Source: Deltaproteobacteria bacterium
GTDB lineage: Bacteria; Desulfobacterota; Syntrophia; Syntrophales; UBA2210
NCBI GenBank assembly: GCA_019313735.1
Contig: JAFDAR010000195.1
Coordinates: 1 to 8,294, forward strand
Direction of reading: 5' to 3'
DNA: 8,294 nucleotides
Shown here: positions 6,413 through 8,294 of the stretch, one piece after another
Layout of the letters: the number at the start of each line of letters is the position of its first letter
Numbering within the stretch: the first letter of the stretch is position 1
Notes under the pieces: generated by a model
Databases searched by the model: none
Seen by the model: only the letters and a program-made list of their open reading frames with translations
What the model was told of the DNA's origin: nothing
Position numbers and translations under genes: made by a program

Positions 6413-6442
6413 AGGGCACAAAGGGTGCCCTCTATTTTTTTT
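6413..6442 (+). terminator. Rho-independent terminator just upstream of the HMGL-Cache gene
   Basis: AGGGCAC (6413-6419) pairs with GTGCCCT (6425-6431) across a 5-base loop, and an 8-base T run follows at 6435-6442. Only 26 bases separate it from the start codon of the next gene, too few for a promoter after it. It either ends the aspS transcript or acts as an attenuator within the leader of the HMGL-Cache gene. Confidence 0.75.
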
Positions 6443-6468
6443 GTAAAATATTTAAGGAATGATAGATT

Positions 6469-6687
6469 ATGACAAAATGGAATGCACAAAAACACATCTT
6501 TGAGCACCAGCATTCGGATTTCTATCAGTGCGACATGAAGGATGTGGATCAGCCCAATCTGTACAAAACAATATTCCCCTATGACGAGGTATCAAAGATA
6601 GATTTCGACGACAAAATCATGTCAATGAAACCCGCGGAAGATATCTTTATAACAGACACCACCTTCAGAGATGGCCAGGCATTATAA
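6469..6687 (+). pseudogene. HMGL-like/Cache protein, N-terminal fragment (frame-broken by deletion)
   Basis: The start ATG 6469 has AAGGA at 6454-6458 with a 10-base gap. The product begins MTKWNAQKHIFEHQHSDFYQ and contains LYKTIFPYDEVSKIDFDD, then the first active-site motif of the DRE-TIM metallolyase family, ITDTTFRDGQ (DTTFRDGQ at 6655-6678). It stops at 6687, only two codons after DGQA. Relatives continue with an ARPPYT-like stretch of about 25 residues before the next conserved block, and that stretch is absent here. The block resumes in another frame as GIIRQSEFFLYTDKD from 6678. A deletion of roughly 75 bases with frame change at about 6676-6684 explains the break. Confidence 0.75.
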
Positions 6688-8282
6688 GACAGTCGGAATT
6701 CTTTCTTTACACCGATAAAGACAGAGAAGCGGTAGATCGATGTCTCGAGATGGACTTCAGGTACCCGGAGATTACCGGATGGATCAGGGCCAGGGAGGAA
6801 GATATTCCCCTGGTTAAAAATGCCGGACTGCGGGAGACAGGTATCCTTACATCGGTATCCGATTATCATATCTTTCTCAAACTGGGACTCACAAGGAAAA
6901 AGGCTCTGGATGCCTATCTTGGCATAGTCAAATCAATCCTGGACGCTGATATTGTTCCACGATGCCATTTTGAAGATATAACAAGGGCAGATATCTACGG
7001 ATTTTGCATACCGTTCGCCATGGAATTGATGAAGCTCCGGGAAGAAAGCGGTATCGATATCAAAATACGACTCTGCGACACACTGGGCAACGGGATCAAC
7101 TATTCACAGGCAGCTCTTCCCCGCAGCGTGCCTAAACTGGTGCGCGCGTTCATCGACGATGCCGGTGTACCGGGACAGCTTCTCGAATGGCACGGTCATA
7201 ATGATTTCCACAAGGCCCATATAAATGCCGCCACTGCCTGGCTTTATGGATGCGGCGGTGCCAATGGAACACTTCTGGGACTCGGTGAGAGAACAGGTAA
7301 CACCGCCATAGAGGGTCTTATAATGGAATATATCGGCCTGAGGGGTAATGAATCAGAGATTGACACAACCGTCATCACGGAGATAGCCGATTATTGCGAA
7401 AGGGAAATAGGTATAAAAATTCCGAACAATATGCCCTTCGTTGGCTCCGATTTTAACGTCACGAGGGCAGGCGTTCACGTGGACGGGCTCATCAAGAATG
7501 AAGCAATATACAATATATTCAATACTGAAAAAATACTAAACAGGCCAGTATTGATAGAGATTACCGACAAATCTGGCAAGGCCGGAGTCGCTCACTGGAT
7601 AAACATACGCTTGGGGCTGAAAGGTGAAGATGCCATAACAAAAAGACACCCCGGTATCTCAAAGATACATAAGTGGATAACCGGCGAATATGACACGGGC
7701 AGAATAACCAGTATCTCCCATGAAGAGATGGAAAAGAAGGTTAGAAAGTTTCTCCCGGAACTGTTCATGTCTGATATGGAAAAGATAAAATACAACGCGT
7801 CACAGGCGGCAAGGAAGGTTGTTGAAGAGACTATTGAACGTCCTGAAATGAAGACTATGAAGGCCGAGTTGCAGGAACCGGTCATGCAGCAGGTGATCGA
7901 TGAGAATCCTTCCATTCAGTGGGCCTATGTCGTTGATATAAACGGTATTAAGACTACAAAAAACATTACCAGTATAGCCGACAGGGCAAAGTACGAAAAT
8001 TTCGGCGTGGGAACAGACTATTCAGACAGAGAGTGGTACTATGGCCCCCTGCAGTCAGGAAAGACATATGTGACCAATTTCTACATATCAAGGATGACGG
8101 GGGCATTGTGCATAACAGTGTCAGGTCCCATTGTAGATGACAATGACGATATTGCCGGCATATTCGGAGTGGATATCAAGTTTGAGGAATGGGCAAACAG
8201 GGTGGAGGACATAGCCGAAGCGACGAGACTTGCCCTGAAAGCGGAATACGAGGCGAAAAAGAGAAGAGATCGTAGTCAGTAG
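6678..8282 (+). pseudogene. HMGL-like (LeuA/homocitrate synthase-related) enzyme domain fused to a C-terminal Cache sensor domain
   Basis: From 6678 the frame reads GIIRQSEFFLYTDKD, continuous with the TIM barrel. Features are RCHFEDITRADIYGF near 6960-7010, the metal-binding HGHND at 7191-7205, and the GLGERTGN loop ending at 7301, which is characteristic of isopropylmalate/homocitrate synthase relatives. A LeuA-like C-terminal part follows (FVGSDFNVTRAGVHVDGL, then AITKRHPGISKIHKWI). Such proteins bind a divalent metal and catalyse acyl-CoA/2-oxoacid condensations or lyase reactions; the substrate here is unknown. After about 7780 comes a different module: a short helical linker, AYVVDINGIKTTKNIT (about 7923), GTDYSDREWYYGPL (about 8010), ALCITVSGPIVDDNDDIAG and FGVDIKFEEW. 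This is the pattern of a Cache/PDC ligand-sensing domain. No membrane helix or signal peptide is visible, so the sensor appears cytoplasmic. A lysine/arginine-rich tail ends the protein at the stop 8280-8282, inside a heptamer array. The first in-frame ATG (6750) is internal and not a real start. Confidence 0.8.
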
Positions 8283-8294
8283 TCTATAGTCTAT
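8272..8294. repeat. Heptamer direct repeats at the window end
   Basis: Three consecutive 7-mers, gtagtca (8272-8278), gtagtct (8279-8285) and atagtct (8286-8292), run off the end of the window. The stop codon of the HMGL-Cache gene lies in the second unit. The unit sequence differs from the GGTTCAC/CCCTGAA family upstream, but the period is the same. Confidence 0.6.

Noticed and set aside
6360..6442. Known riboswitch (preQ1, guanidine, fluoride or SAM type) in the leader
   Set aside because: I compared the conserved cores from memory and found no convincing match; a covariance-model search is required.
6235..6513. Minus-strand ORF of 92 residues across the intergenic region
   Set aside because: It crosses the MITE arm, the promoter and the terminator and has no family resemblance.

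Overview
This window carries conserved bacterial housekeeping genes at roughly 50% GC. The gene content and protein style (a PilS/NtrB-like membrane sensor kinase, ComEC, a four-Cys-pair HisRS, AspRS with a GAD-type insert, and an LeuA-like protein fused to a Cache domain) suggest a Gram-negative environmental anaerobe of the Desulfobacterota/Deltaproteobacteria or Nitrospirota type. That placement comes from protein recognition by eye, not a search.

Layout: 1-375 (minus) is the 5' end of a sensor histidine kinase running off the window. 376-507 is a divergent intergenic region made almost entirely of two inverted arrays of degenerate 7-bp repeats. 508-2970 (plus) is comEC, the DNA-uptake channel, split into three reading frames. 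3006-4254 is hisS, split into three frames. 4255-4325 holds a 24-bp perfect palindrome flanked by more heptamers. 4326-6101 is aspS, intact. 6102-6468 holds a MITE-like 166-bp imperfect palindrome centred on a second copy of the same 24-bp palindrome, then a candidate promoter and a rho-independent terminator. 6469-8282 is an HMGL-like (DRE-TIM metallolyase) protein with a C-terminal Cache sensor domain, broken near its N-terminus. The window ends in another heptamer array.

The genes are not one pathway. hisS and aspS form a tRNA-charging pair read in the same direction. comEC and the kinase are divergent, and if the kinase is a PilS relative both would belong to type IV pilus/competence biology. 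The last gene looks like a carboligase-type enzyme with a ligand-sensing tail.

Two things stand out. First, every gene except aspS carries a frame lesion: a frameshift in the kinase, two breaks in comEC, an exact 20-bp tandem duplication plus a small deletion in hisS, and a deletion in the HMGL gene. Because hisS is normally essential, either the assembly is faulty here or functional copies lie elsewhere. Second, the intergenic regions share a repeat system: inverted heptamer arrays plus a 38-bp repeat with a perfect palindromic core. No CRISPR array, tRNA, rRNA or transposase gene was seen.
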